The position numbers and the translations under genes are program-made. DNA of 64,000 nt from Locusta migratoria (lineage: Eukaryota; Arthropoda; Insecta; Orthoptera; Acrididae). Below the pieces are notes generated by a model. The model was given only the letters and a program-made list of their open reading frames with translations, did no database searches and was not told where the DNA came from. Each line of letters begins with the position of its first letter. Positions within the stretch are counted from its first letter, which is position 1. The stretch spans positions 74,083,797 to 74,147,796 of the forward strand of contig CM048750.1 of the NCBI GenBank assembly GCA_026315105.1, given 5' to 3'. Positions 42,968-53,660 of the stretch are shown one piece after another.

Positions 42968-45772
42968 TTGCAGTTCCGCACATGCGCTGCAGACGATGTG
43001 TATCAAGGAGAAGAACGTGCGCCATTTGGAGATCGCTGTCAGTTACGTACGCTTTGGTTCTGCTTGTTTGAAATGTCGGCGTTGATTGAAAATCCCGCTG
43101 CCTCTGAATTCAGGTCGGTGATTCGGTTTCTGAATGTGAGGAAAGTGAAACCAAGTGAAATTTATCGGCAAATGAAGGAGCCTCCCCGAAGATTGCGACA
43201 GCAAGATAAAAAACAAAAACCGCAATCGGGCGCACCCCGGGCAACGTTGATACATCAGCGGCTAATCCTTCAACAACCGGAACTGACTTCTGAGAAAATG
43301 AAGACCAATAAGACCCCACCCAAACGGTCTTTTCCAAGGCCACTTGTGACGATATCGATAAACATTGAAAGAATATCGAGAGATAAAGAAGTTTTATTAT
43401 CTGACTTGTGTAAAGAATACCAATGTGACTTCCTCCTGATTCAAGAAACCCATCGGGGCATTACAAAACCTTCACCCAAAATAGACGGAATGAAAAAGAT
43501 CCTAGAGAGACCACATGAACAGTACGTTAGTGCCATTTTCGCGAGGCCAGGAATCAATGTCACATCTGCATCACTGACTGACAGGGATGACGTCGAAATA
43601 TTAACTGTTCGAACTCAGCAGTATAGCGTTACCTCTGTGTACAAGCCTCCAGACTCTACTTTTATCTTCACTGAGTCTGATAACTTCAGTTACCAGGACA
43701 TTAATTTTATATTGGGCGATTTCAACTGCCAGAGCACTGCATGGGGTTATAATGAAACTGGAGCGGAACTAGAGAAATGGGCTGAGGTACACGACCTACT
43801 ACTCATACACGACCCGAAACTGCCAAGTTCCTTTAACAGTGGCAGATGGAAGAAAGGATACAATCCTGATAACATCTTTGTTAGCAAAAAACTTGCAGCT
43901 CAGTCTGAAAAATTGATTGGGGAGCCAATTCCCCATACGCAACATCGGCCCATAATTTGCACGGTCAGCGCAGTTGTTAAGCCTGAACAAGTTCCTTTCA
44001 AAAGAAGATTTAACTTTAAAAAGGCTAACTGGAAGAAATTCAGAGAGATTATTGATTTAGAAGTAACAAAAATCCCTCCACGACCTGAGATGTATGACTC
44101 TTTTGTCAGTCTAGTTCAGAATGTGTCTAGGAAGACAATACCGCGAGGATGCAGAACACATTATATCGCCGGACTCTCTGAGGATGCAAAGCCATTACTG
44201 GAAAGATACCAGAAGCTCTTCGATAATGACCCATTTGATGATGAGACCCTTTTAGCAGCCAATGAACTCATGTCAGTCATTGCAGAGAATCGCAAAGCCA
44301 AATGGCGTGACCTTGTCGAGAACCTGGACATGCAAGTAAACAGTAGGAGGGCTTGGAAACTGCTAAAGAACCTCAACGGTGACGCCACAAAGTCAAATGA
44401 TAAATTTACTAACGTCACTGCAGACCAAGTCGCCACCACACTCCTCCTGAATGGCAAAACCCGTGGCAGAAAATACCACGAACCATTGACGCGTGTTCTG
44501 GCAGAGGAAAACCATCACCTCAAAGCACCATTCACAATGTCAGAACTTACAGCAGCTATTTCCAGCCTGAAGACTAACAGAGCTCCTGGTATCGATGAAC
44601 TGAGAGTCGAGCAAATTAAAAACCTCGGCAGTAATACCCTACAGTGGCTGTTAGATCTGACGAATGCATGCGTAGAAAGGCTTCACATCCCAAAGATGTG
44701 GAGGAAAGCCCGCGTGGTTGCTCTTCTGAAACCGGGAAAGGACCCTAATGATCCAAAAAACTTCCGTCCTGTGTCTCTTTTGTGTCACTGCTTTAAGATC
44801 TTGGAACGCCTGACGTTAAGTCGCATAGAAAACGTCTTAGAACAACAGATCATCCCACAGCAGGCAGGTTTCCGACAAGGCAAATCATGCTGCGGTCAAG
44901 TCCTCAACCTGACCCAACATATCGAAGATGGTTTTGAGAGAAAAGAGATCACGGGAGTGGCATTCAATGACCTTACAGCTGCATATGATACCGTAAACCA
45001 TCGGAGGCTCCTCAGGAAAGTATATGATGTAACAAAAGACTATCATTTAACATCAATGATTGCTACTTTCCTGCAAAATAGGAGATTCTTTGTCTGTCTC
45101 CAGGGTAAGAAGAGCAGGTGGAGAAATCAGAGGAACGGCCTACCTCAGGGAAGCGTCCTCGCTCCAGCTCTGTATAATATATACACAAATGACCAACCAG
45201 TGCCAAACACCACGCGCCAATTTATGTATGCCGATGACACCGCAGTTGCAGCACAAGGTACGAATTTTCTGGATGTAGAGGAGAAATTATCCAGTACCTT
45301 GGAATCCCTCTCCCAGTATTATGAGACAAACTACCTACGACCGAACCCTTCCAAGACTCAGGTCTGTGCTTTCCATTTAAAGAACGCGGAGGCAAATAGG
45401 GAATTGAATGTTACATGGAGAGGTGAACGACTCGCGCACTGTCCGACGCCCAAATATCTCGGTGTCATACTGGACCGCACACTGACCTATAAACATCATT
45501 GCAGTGCCACAAGGGAAAAAGTCTCAGCGAGAAACAACATCATCAGGAAATTAACTAACGGATCCTGGGGTGCAAACCCAAAAGTCCTGAGAGCCTCAGC
45601 CCTTGCGCTTAGTGTGTCAGCTGCGGAATACGCCGCTCCAGTATGGAGTTCGTCAACACACGCGAGAAAAGTTGACACCGCGGTGAATGATTGTGACTGG
45701 GTGCCTGAAACCAACACCAGTACACAAGATGTACTTAATTATGGGGATCGCACCGCCCAATGTACGACGTGA
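42968..45772 (+). pseudogene. Chimeric ORF: mariner N-terminus fused to LINE endonuclease-reverse transcriptase
   Basis: A 934-codon open frame. The mariner start codon is at 43073; residues 36-68 (MSALIENPAASE to SEIYRQ) are mariner, and LINE sequence follows at 43174 without a stop. Residues about 127-345 are the AP-endonuclease-like domain with QETH (near 160), GDFNCQSTAWG (near 249) and a final HRPI histidine. The reverse transcriptase has NFRPVSLL, GFRQGKSC, AAYDTVNHRRLL, GLPQGSVL and FMYADDTA (YADD at residue 754), all intact. After about residue 900 a frameshift near 45690 breaks the frame. The clade is Jockey-superfamily, possibly Daphne-like. The LINE should copy its RNA at a nicked target. 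Expression as a fusion is not shown by sequence alone. Confidence 0.85.
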
Positions 45773-46255
45773 AATTGCTGCCAAAGCTGAAAAAACGAAG
45801 CAAGAAAAGGACATGCGTCACCCTCTATATGGACACCAGCCTGCTGACCGACGACTTCGTTCGAGGAAGAGTTTCCTGTCATGTACCCGAGCACTGGAAG
45901 GGTCGGCCGCAGAAAACCGTATTGCAAGGTGGGAAATGGATTTGAGAAGCCCGTATGAAGCAGCAAAAGAAGAACTGTCACCTGGTGGAGACCTGCCATA
46001 CACAGTCTGGAGAACCGTATGAGGGTAGAAGTGCCAAAGTGCAAGACAAACATGCAGCGATGGGGCTTCCTAAAAGAGAATGAGAACACTCTGTGTCTTT
46101 GTGGTGCTGTACAGGATCCTCAACACCTGCTTATCTGTCCACATTTAGAAAAGCCCTGCACAATGGAAGACTTATGGGAGGCTAACGACAAAGCCATATT
46201 GGCTGCTAATTTTTGGAAGTTAGAAGTCTAGTTCCGGACACGGAAAGTAAGTAAG
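43174..46255 (+). mobile_element. Non-LTR retrotransposon, 3.08 kb, with 11-bp TSD
   Basis: TATCGGCAAAT at 43163-43173 and 46256-46266 is the target duplication; the intact mariner at 9526 shows the pre-insertion sequence. The element contains one main ORF (endonuclease, RT, C-terminal cysteine motif) and ends with GTAAGTAAG, not a poly-A. No ORF1 is recognisable, so it is either 5' truncated or of a one-ORF type. Only two frameshifts (about 45690 and 46015) separate it from a continuous ORF2, making it the youngest LINE here. Confidence 0.9.
45687..46231 (+). pseudogene. LINE ORF2 C-terminal part in shifted frames
   Basis: 45687-46022 continues the protein with VTGCLKPTPVHKMYL and GIAPPNVRREIAAKAE. 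After a second shift, 46019-46231 gives VEVPKCKTNMQRWGF and CLCGAVQDPQHLLICPHL, the CxC...H..C zinc-knuckle tail common to these LINEs, then FWKLEV and a TAG. Both segments match the order in related elements, so they are parts of ORF2 separated by small indels, not separate genes. Confidence 0.85.
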
Positions 46256-46717
46256 TATCGGCAAATTTGCGATGTTTACGGACCAAATGCGATGAGTGAT
46301 TCGATGGTGAGAAGATGGGTCCCGACAGTTCAATGGCGGGCGTAGTTATGTGCACGATGAAGAACGAAGTGTGCGTCCATCTTTGGTTACAGAAGAACTG
46401 GTTCACGCGATTGATGACAAGATCCAGGAAGACCGTAGGTTTACAATTTATGCTCTCGCTATGGACTTCCCCCAAATTCCACGATAACTGATGCATGAAA
46501 TTGTTACCAAACAACTGAAAACACAGGCGGCAGATTTCTATGAAGAAGGTATACAAAACCTGGTGCCACGCTATGACAAATGCCTGTAAAATTTCAGCAG
46601 TTATGTGGAAAAGTATTTTAAGAGTTGTAGAATTTTGTGCAATAAAAATTTCTTCTGTATCTGCGTACAATTTCATTTTATTACCAAACGGAACTTACTT
46701 TCTGGACGCGCCTCGTA

Positions 46718-46990
46718 TGTGCGCCACGCTTGGTAGAGTGTCAGACTACAAATCCAAAGGTCGCGGTTTCGATCCCCGCCAGGTCCTAGGATTTTTATCT
46801 GTCACTTTCCACTTCTTTCACCTCTGGCAGTATTGCTCACGTGAAAAATACCGAGTAGCACCGTGGTTCGGAACCCACGTTAAACTGTAAGTCCCCATAT
46901 AACTGGCTGGGTCGGAGGAAGGCAACGGCATACCACCTCCATACAGGACCATGCCTAGTAAAGCACTGTGGTGTTCAGAACAATCTTCGG
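46718..46990 (+). mobile_element. tRNA-derived SINE, distinct family
   Basis: 46718-46787 is tRNA-like (TTGGTAGAGTGTCAGAC A-box region, AAATCCAAAGGTC anticodon side, B-box GGTTTCGATCCCC). The body has GGAGGAAGGCAACGGC and CATACCACCTCC. It starts exactly after the mariner's TA. Confidence 0.65.
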
Positions 46991-47039
46991 AGATTGGTTT
47001 GTGTGTGTATGCGTGTGTGGTGTGTCCCAAATGAGAAAC

Positions 47040-47445
47040 CACTGTGATGAGCCATTTCTGGAATTCCACGACGACATGCAAACCAAACGGGCGCACTGCT
47101 GCGGGAGAAATCTTGGAGGTACACACGGATCGTGAGGAGAGACTTAGAGAAGGACAGAGAGACAGTGCGTGGCGCGGTCTTTTCAGAGGGAGGACGCCGG
47201 ACGCTGTGGCGCTCGTTACAGATGAGCTGACGTGAAGGGCAGATCTGGCAGAGACGCTATGGACCACCCGGCAGCCCCCGTTATGCGCGCCCGGTCGGGC
47301 GTGGGAGCCGTGGTCGCCCGCGGCAGCGGCCGACAATGCCAGCCAGCCAGCAGGATACACAGACAGCGCCACGCACTCTGCGCCCGCGCCTTGTGCCACT
47401 GCTGACAGCTCACCTGCCAGGGCGATCGGCCGTAGGTACACACAT
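47040..47445. promoter_or_regulatory. CpG-rich patch
   Basis: GC/CpG-rich block between two transposon remnants. A 207-codon minus frame spans 46818-47441 but starts in the SINE on the other side, so I regard it as a composition effect. Function unknown. Confidence 0.3.
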
Positions 47446-47718
47446 CGAAAAACTTCTGCGTCTCCTGTGTAACGCGTAATACATTTTCCTCGACCTACGT
47501 TGACGTGTTTCGCAAGACTGGATCTTTTGAACTGTTATAAAATATAAACGAATTTGCCTGCAACCCCATCTACCAAAAGCATTTTATTTTTGGTGGGGTT
47601 TTAGGCCTCTTAGTGGCTGTGAGGACGAGATCTTTAGCTTACGGCAGGTAATGGAAAAGTGCTACTAGTGGAACAGGAAATTGTATCTATGTATCATAGA
47701 TCTAGAAAAGGCTTATGA

Positions 47719-47856
47719 GGTCGGGGGTTCGAATCCCCCCTCGGCATGGATATTTGTGCCGTCCTCAGTGTTAGCTAGTTCATAAATAGTTTGTAAGTTT
47801 AGGGATTGATGACCACGTAGTTAAGTACCATAAGCTATACAAACATTTCAAACATT
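47719..47856 (+). mobile_element. SINE, family A, 5'-truncated, with TSD
   Basis: Perfect 14-bp duplication GAAAAGGCTTATGA at 47705-47718 and 47857-47870. The head is lost up to the B-box. Confidence 0.97.
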
Positions 47857-47932
47857 GAAAAGGCTTATGACCTTGTTCCTAGGAGGAAGCTATTGTCAGT
47901 TCTACAAGATAATGGATAGGAGGTAAGCTTTT

Positions 47933-48042
47933 GCAGGCAATTAAAGGGCTTTACGTATACTGTCAAGCAGCAGTTGCAGTAGATGGTGCAGGCAATTAAA
48001 GGGCTTTACTTAGACTGTCAAGCAGCAGTTGGAGTAGATGGC
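47933..48042 (+). repeat. Tandem duplication, 55-bp unit, in the RTE copy
   Basis: GCAGGCAATTAAAGGGCTTTA begins at 47933 and at 47988; not present in the other two copies. Confidence 0.88.
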
Positions 48043-48988
48043 AAATTAAACTCATGGTTCAGGGTAGTTTCAGGGGTAAGACAAGTCTGTAACCTGTCAC
48101 CAATGTTGTTCATACTATTCATGGATCATATGCTGGAAACAGCAGACTGCTAGGGCGGGATTAAAATAGGTGAAAACAAAATAAGCAGTCTCGCATATGC
48201 GGATGACTTAGTTGTAATGGCCGATTCGATTGAAAGGTTGCAAAGGATTATGATATGAAGATCAGCATCTCCAAATCGAAAGTAATGTCTGTGGAAAAGA
48301 GATTTAAACAGACTGAATGCCAAATAGGAGGAACAACGTAAAAACAGGTAGACAGTTACAAGTACCTGGGATGTATTTTCTCATTGGATGGCAACATAGT
48401 GAAAGAACTGGAATCGAGATGCAGCAAAGCTGATACAGTGAGTGCTCAGCTAAGATCTACTCTCTTCTGCAAGAAGGAAGTCAGTACCAAGACTAAGTTA
48501 GCAGTGCACCGCTCTAACTTTGACCAACTTTGTTGTATGGGAGTGGAATTTGGGTGGATTTGGTTACCTTATTCACAAGGTAGAAGTTACAGATATGAAA
48601 GTAGCAAGAATGATTGCAGGTGCTAATAGATGGGAACAATGGCAGGAGGGTGTCCATAATGAGGAAATCAAAGAAAAATTTGGAATGAACACCACAGATG
48701 AAGCAGTTAGAGCGAACAGAATGATATGGTGGGGTCATGTTACACGCATGGGAGAAGCAAGGTTACCTAAGAGACTCAAGAGCTCGGCAGCGGAGGGTAA
48801 GAGGAGTCGAGGTAGACCAAGAAAAAAGTACTTACATTCGGTGAAGAATGATTTTGAAATAAGAGGCATAACATCAGACGAGGCACCAATGTTAGCATCG
48901 AATAGGGGATCATGAAGGAATTTTATTAGAGGTACTATGCTCCAGACTGAACGCTGAAAGGCATAATCAGTCTCTAATGATGATGATT

Positions 48989-49289
48989 TTTTTTTTGCCT
49001 TGAGAAGTCCCCATAAAGAAGGCTGCTCCAAAAGGCAGCTCGGAGCTGCGGTGGTGGGGCAAGCTGACTTCACGCACGTCAGTACTCGGAGGGAATAGGT
49101 AAACAGATGCACTCGTTTGGTAGCGGTAGCAGAATGCATAGTTCCAAATGAATTAGCTGCTTTTGAAAGCGCTTGACTCTCAAAGCAAACGATGTCCTGT
49201 CGAATTCTTGACATCCCTGCTAATTTCGATACTGTAAAATTCATATTGCCATATTTACAATTAACATGGAAGAAATTGAGATGCGGTTA
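48989..49289. other. No gene seen
   Basis: A minus frame of 169 codons (48735-49244) crosses from here into the RTE copy and is not convincing. Confidence 0.3.
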
Positions 49290-49647
49290 ATTCAAATGTT
49301 TGTAAATCTAACTTAACTGCTGCGGTAAGGATAACATAGACACCTATGGCTGCGGTGGGGTTGTGGAACACATTGAGGCGCTATGCTCCGATGCGCGAGG
49401 CCGTTCTCCATCGGAGGTTCGAATCTTCCCTCGGGCATGAATGTTTGTGCTTTATAGTATAAGATAGTTCATAAGCAGTTTGTAAGTTTAGGGACTATTG
49501 ATCCAGTATTTAAGTCCCATAAGCTTAACCAAACATTTGAGCATTTAGACACCAATGCCCGAGGGAGGACTCGAAATTCCGACGACGAGGAACCGTGCAT
49601 TCCGCGGCAAGGCGCCTTAGAGCCCTCGGCCACTCTCCCGCGGCGCC
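49290..49647 (-). mobile_element. SINE, family B, split by a family C SINE
   Basis: The tail (49290-49348) and head (49558-49647) lie on either side of 49349-49545, in the correct order for a minus-strand SINE. Confidence 0.75.
49349..49545 (+). mobile_element. SINE, family C, nested in family B, with TSD
   Basis: TAGACACCTATG at 49337-49348 and TAGACACCAATG at 49546-49557 (one change). Shows family C inserted after family B. Confidence 0.9.
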
Positions 49648-49685
49648 AATAATGTTTACAGTGATACTGGTAACTAGTAGTTGAG

Positions 49686-49686
<1 letters not shown>

Positions 49687-49718
<32 letters not shown>
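49687..49718. repeat. Poly-A run
   Basis: About 31 A preceded by GGC. Confidence 0.95.
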
Positions 49719-49719
<1 letters not shown>

Positions 49720-49944
49720 GGATTTTTGTCTTCTACTTCGCCGCACTCACAAAGTGGAGATGTCAATATGCATATGCGATGTAGGTGCTCCGCAGATCGA
49801 TAGTGACTGAACTTAGTCACACTATGGAGACTGCAAGTTTCTGTGAAACCTAAGTTGATTGGTTGGTTGGTGTTCGGCGTTTAAAGGGGACTAAAACTAA
49901 GTCCACTGTACCAAGAGCTGCTTGGTAGGGTTATGTTTAAAAAA

Positions 49945-50048
49945 ATTTCGAATGTTTGTTAAGCTTAAGGGGGATTCGAACCCCCGACCGTAGCGGCCGT
50001 GCGGACTATGACTGGCGCGCCGCAGACCGCTCGGCCAATGCGGCTGGC
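49945..50048 (-). mobile_element. SINE, family A, with internal deletion
   Basis: Terminal 'aatgtttgttaagctta' is joined directly to the B-box region, deleting the whole middle of the tail. Confidence 0.88.
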
Positions 50049-50721
50049 ATAATTTTGGGTTATGTTCCCAGCAGTCTGTTGTAACTCTGATCACCAAAGG
50101 TTAACATATATAATTTGTTAAATATATAACATATATAATATGTAACATCTCAAGATGACAGCTTACATCTGCCGAATCCAGTTATAAAGATATTTTGAAG
50201 CGATGTCAAGCAAATTGTGATATTTAGCATTAAGAAATGTAAATAGCGAAGATAACAGTTATGTAATTATCAGAGTACAGCTTCTGTAACTTAAAAAGAC
50301 AGTTAACGTACATTGCTACATCTGAATGTATAAAGTGAAATTCGCACACTCGGGCTTCACAGAAGTCTCTCTCAAAATTTCGACCTGCACACATTTCCGG
50401 CAGTAAATGGACGTCGAAGACTGAGCTGAACGTGTGTCCATACGCCAGTGTGTTTCAGAATTACACACGCACACCAACAAACGTCTAGAACATGTAGAAG
50501 GCGTCTTGAACAAAATGGACATAGAAACCCATGCCCGGAAAAGACATCCAACAGAACGTTGAAGTTGCTGTAGGCGATGTCTATCGACAAGCCGGTGCCT
50601 GTAATGTAAGGAATCGCACTGAGAAGCCCGAATGCACGAATTTCGCTTCATCCTGTATTCATTTAATGTACAACATTGTAAGTATACAGCGAGTTATCTT
50701 GTATCATAATGAGAAAACAGG
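50049..50721. other. No gene called
   Basis: A (TA)-rich patch at 50105-50145. A minus frame at 50316-50651 (111 codons) has no recognised domain. Confidence 0.35.
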
Positions 50722-50896
50722 TGTTAAATGTTTGTAGATCTATGAGACTTAACTATTTTCGTCATCAGTCCCTTGGCGTACAAACTACTTAAACTAACTT
50801 ATGCAGTAGACAACAAATACACCTGTGCCCGAGGTAGGACTCTGATTTCCGATTGCGAACAGCAGCGCGCTTCGTAGCTTGGCGCCGTAGGACAGG
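50722..50896 (-). mobile_element. SINE, family B, highly diverged
   Basis: The tail (TTTGTAGATCTATGAGAC, AAACTACTTAAACTAAC) is clear, the B-box is decayed. Confidence 0.7.
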
Positions 50897-51229
50897 TGTT
50901 CGATGATGAGGAAGAGAATAAGATGATGTTGCACCTCTCTGGCTGAAAGAAAGTAAGATAACTCGCCCGAAATATGTAACTGTTAAATATTCATCATTTA
51001 CACGCGTGTCAACGACCAACAGAACGCCTTAGATAACACGTAGTTGCAGTTTACAATGTAAAATGGCTCTATAAATTAAGTAGTATTTGATAGAATATGA
51101 AAAGTTTCCCTGGCTAATTTTAGTTATTTCGACCTATTATTCAATGATACTTATGAATGTAAAACTATTTTCCTTCATCTGTTGTTAGCTGTGAGAATAG
51201 TTATTGATGTCTGTTTACTTTATTTGCAG
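50897..51229. other. No gene seen
   Basis: AT-rich sequence leading to the splice-like site at 51229/51230. Confidence 0.35.
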
Positions 51230-51265
51230 GTAAGCCTGGAACTATCTGGTTTACTGCCAATGTAG
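51230..51265 (+). other. Candidate 36-nt microexon or recursive splice site
   Basis: TTTACTTTATTTGCAG|GTAAGC places a 3' splice site directly against a strong 5' splice site (AG at 51228-51229, GT at 51230-51231). 36 nt downstream ATGTAG|GTGAGT is a second strong donor. Such juxtaposed sites with a following donor are the layout of recursive splice sites in long insect introns. Used as a normal exon, only one frame is open, encoding KPGTIWFTANV. The other two frames have stops. The sequence alone cannot decide between microexon, recursive site and chance. Confidence 0.4.
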
Positions 51266-52199
51266 GTGAGTCACAATACTATTTTTAACTTTCTTCACTG
51301 AAACATTTATGTGGTATCTGTTGGGAAATTTATGTGCCAAGATCGCTGTGGAATATTTTATGTCAGATAACCAGTTTCGACAAACTTAATTGACATCTTC
51401 AGACCTGTACATTTTAAAAATAACAGCTCTCCATACATCATTTACAACTACACAGTTCAATCGTGTGGTGTTATGATGTATATATACAACGTCTTATCAA
51501 ACTATATTTATCATAATTTAAAAGAATATTCCAATAGCTCCTCATTTTTATATTTATTTATTCCCGCCTGGAGTTAGTATTTCTCCTATTCTTCTTTCTC
51601 TGTCCATCTTCTTTTTTCTAAAAATATGTTATCTTTATCGGAGAACATAATTATAAGAAATAACGCTGTCTTGGATAATGTACAGAATTATAAGCGTATT
51701 ATTCAGACAAAGAAAGATAGAAGTCAAAACACAAATGACATATAAAATTCGCACGATCTCATATTTATTCAGTTATGTGTGGTACAATTGCATAACTTTT
51801 CAGGTATGTATTCATTTGTATAAGTGCTGTAATTCTGTAAAATTTCTTGGGAATACAATTGGTGTTAAAGAAGTAATAGATTACTAGGCCTACTTTCTAT
51901 GAACGTTACTGTCTTATGTGCTCATACCTCATGAACTGCAGGTCGCACTGTGCTACAATTTCGGAGGCACATTCAACGATATGTGTGTACATTGCCTATA
52001 AAATTAGTGTAGAAATTATAAATTGTAACGTCATACCGAATGCCGTAGTTTTACTCCATAAACAGCGGAAAAGTAGTAAGCGAGAAACTTTTTTCCTTTC
52101 ATCGTTTTACTATGGTTACCAGCGGGAAAAAGTTAAATAATGGTTTGAAATTTAAAATTTGTTGCAAGTCGCTAAGTACTCTCATTCTCATATAGTGTA
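51266..52199. other. No gene seen
   Basis: AT-rich sequence with short chance frames. Confidence 0.35.
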
Positions 52200-52530
52200 T
52201 TTGTAAATTCTCATAGCATTATGGAAGTTTCTTGCAACTCCTATCGTTTATGGAGTTATATCTCTGGAACCATGTGTCGTATGTGGTTCGTACTCCTACA
52301 GAAGATGTTACCTCGCGTAAGGAATATGTGTACCAAATTTGGTTGAAATCGGTCCAGCGGTTTAGGAGAAAATGAGCAGCATTGTCGCTTATGGCAGCAG
52401 TTTTCTGCGCATCTCATTGTATATGACGTCATAGCTCGTGAACTATACATCGTATGTTTTTCTTACACTTACGGCGACCGTCCTCATGGATTGAAGCTTA
52501 CGTATACAAAATTTAATAAAGATTGGAACG
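52200..52530. repeat. Diverged tandem-like repeat with LINE-tail-like motifs
   Basis: TCGTATGTGGTTCGTACTCC near 52270 and a diverged TCGTATGTTTTTCTTAC near 52450 are about 180 bases apart. AAATTTGGTTGAAATCGGTC is a phrase common in 3' parts of arthropod repeats. Class unknown. Confidence 0.4.
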
Positions 52531-52929
52531 AAACTGTAGATTTGCATGCAGCACGTACAAATATACGGACACTCTGCTTTATATATTAGATAACGCATGT
52601 CATTTTTCTCCATTGTCCACACTTGTATGTGGTGCAACTGTATCTATTTATGTGGTTGTTACGTGCGTTAATCGAACTCCTGAACGCATGCAGTACGTTT
52701 TTCAATGAGCATCGTGTCTTGTTTTAGATGTCTCAGTTCCGTAAGAGACGTTGTAGCTGGCATGTGGCTCATTTACCTCAAGCTATCTGAATCCTACAAA
52801 TTCCTCGCTCACAAAAAACAAGAAGTCACGTTGTAAATAACACTGTCACTGAAACATATCTTTTCACGTGAACTTGCACCTACTACCAATTACTATAAAT
52901 CAGACGGTACGATGATAATACTCTCCTTG
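52531..52929. other. No gene seen
   Basis: No recognised feature. Confidence 0.35.
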
Positions 52930-53235
52930 GCCTTTATTTCCGTTCTCGCACTGGAAACATCCCTCACCGGGACGAGCGCATTTAATTGGATTCCGGGTGT
53001 AAACCTTTTTTTCGCGGCGAGCGTAATTGACGCGTAAATATTGCCGGCCAATTTCTGGCTCACCTCGGAGTGATACGCCGCCTGATGAATCGGCCAGGAG
53101 GCTCGGTGGCCAGGTAATTACATTCGAGCGGGTGCGGGTGCGTTCCTCTCTGCGCCAGGGGAGCGTTACCGCCACAGGCGCTCTATGGATCACGTGCTGT
53201 TCTGTCGGCTGCCTAACCTCTCCTGCTCCCATCCC
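52930..53235. promoter_or_regulatory. Candidate enhancer with clustered homeodomain sites
   Basis: A GC-rich block in AT-rich DNA with TAATT cores embedded in non-repetitive sequence: TTTAATTGGATT (52981), GTAATTGA (53023), GGTAATTAC (53113). Also a forkhead-like GTAAATATT (53034) and an E-box CACGTG (53191). A 110-codon minus frame covers the block, but it has no domain and its TAATT content is odd for coding. The density and spacing of sites resemble conserved developmental enhancers. Inference only. Confidence 0.4.
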
Positions 53236-53333
53236 AACACACCTTCTGTTGCAGCTAACCGGTATGACTCAGGAACAATTTACATTCTTCTTTCTGTGAA
53301 AAACTAAGATTAAAGTCCGTTGCAATCAATTTT

Positions 53334-53533
53334 GGCCGGCCGCGGTGGCCGAGGGGATTGAGGCGCTCCAGTCACGGTCTGCACGGTCACTACGGTCGGG
53401 GGTTCGAATCCCCCTTCGGGCATGGATATTTGTGCCGTCCTTAGTATTAGGTAGTTCATAAGTAGTTTGTAAGCTTAGGGACTGATGACCCCTTAGTTAA
53501 GTCCCATAAGTTCTACAAACATTTGAACATTTT
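53334..53533 (+). mobile_element. SINE, family A, full length
   Basis: Complete head and tail; imperfect flanking repeat CAATCAATTTT / GAATAAATTTT. Confidence 0.95.
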
Positions 53534-53660
53534 TTTGAATAAATTTTGCATATAACTACTGAGGTTGCTCAAAGGCTTCGTTTTAAGGGCCAATGGCGTT
53601 GCCACGGGGTGGTTTTAGAGATTCAAATCCCTCCCGAAATTTTAACGAGGCTAATAAAAA

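Larger units (their letters stand above)
42912..46715 (+). mobile_element. Internally deleted mariner split by a LINE
   Basis: TIRs GGCGCGTCTAGAAAG and inverse, flanked by TA at 42910-42911 and 46716-46717. Mariner sequence covers 42912-43173 and 46256-46715 and matches the 9526-10225 copy, including the loss of the catalytic core at nearly the same points. The net element is about 710 bp. Stops and a one-base insertion are in the right half. Confidence 0.92.
47593..48988 (+). pseudogene. RTE-clade LINE fragment, second copy
   Basis: Same region as 28523-29749, starting at the GFRP-type segment. SLAYADDLVV is present at about 48190. A SINE splits it at 47719 and a 55-bp tandem duplication lies at 47933-48042. 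The open frame at 48520-48915 covers the conserved C-terminus (RANRMIWWGHVTRMGEARL and KRSRGRPRKKYL). A 12-codon deletion after the YADD and several shifts inactivate it. 3' GAT tail short, then a T-run. Confidence 0.87.

Noticed and set aside
42968..43072. Upstream ATG at 42968 as the real start of the long ORF
   Set aside because: It lies in the mariner 5' untranslated part; the mariner start at 43073 has the family N-terminus.
46818..47441. 207-codon minus-strand protein
   Set aside because: Starts beyond a CpG-rich patch and runs into a tRNA-derived SINE; low-complexity and without domain.
48735..49244. 169-codon minus-strand gene
   Set aside because: Half of it is antisense to an RTE LINE copy.
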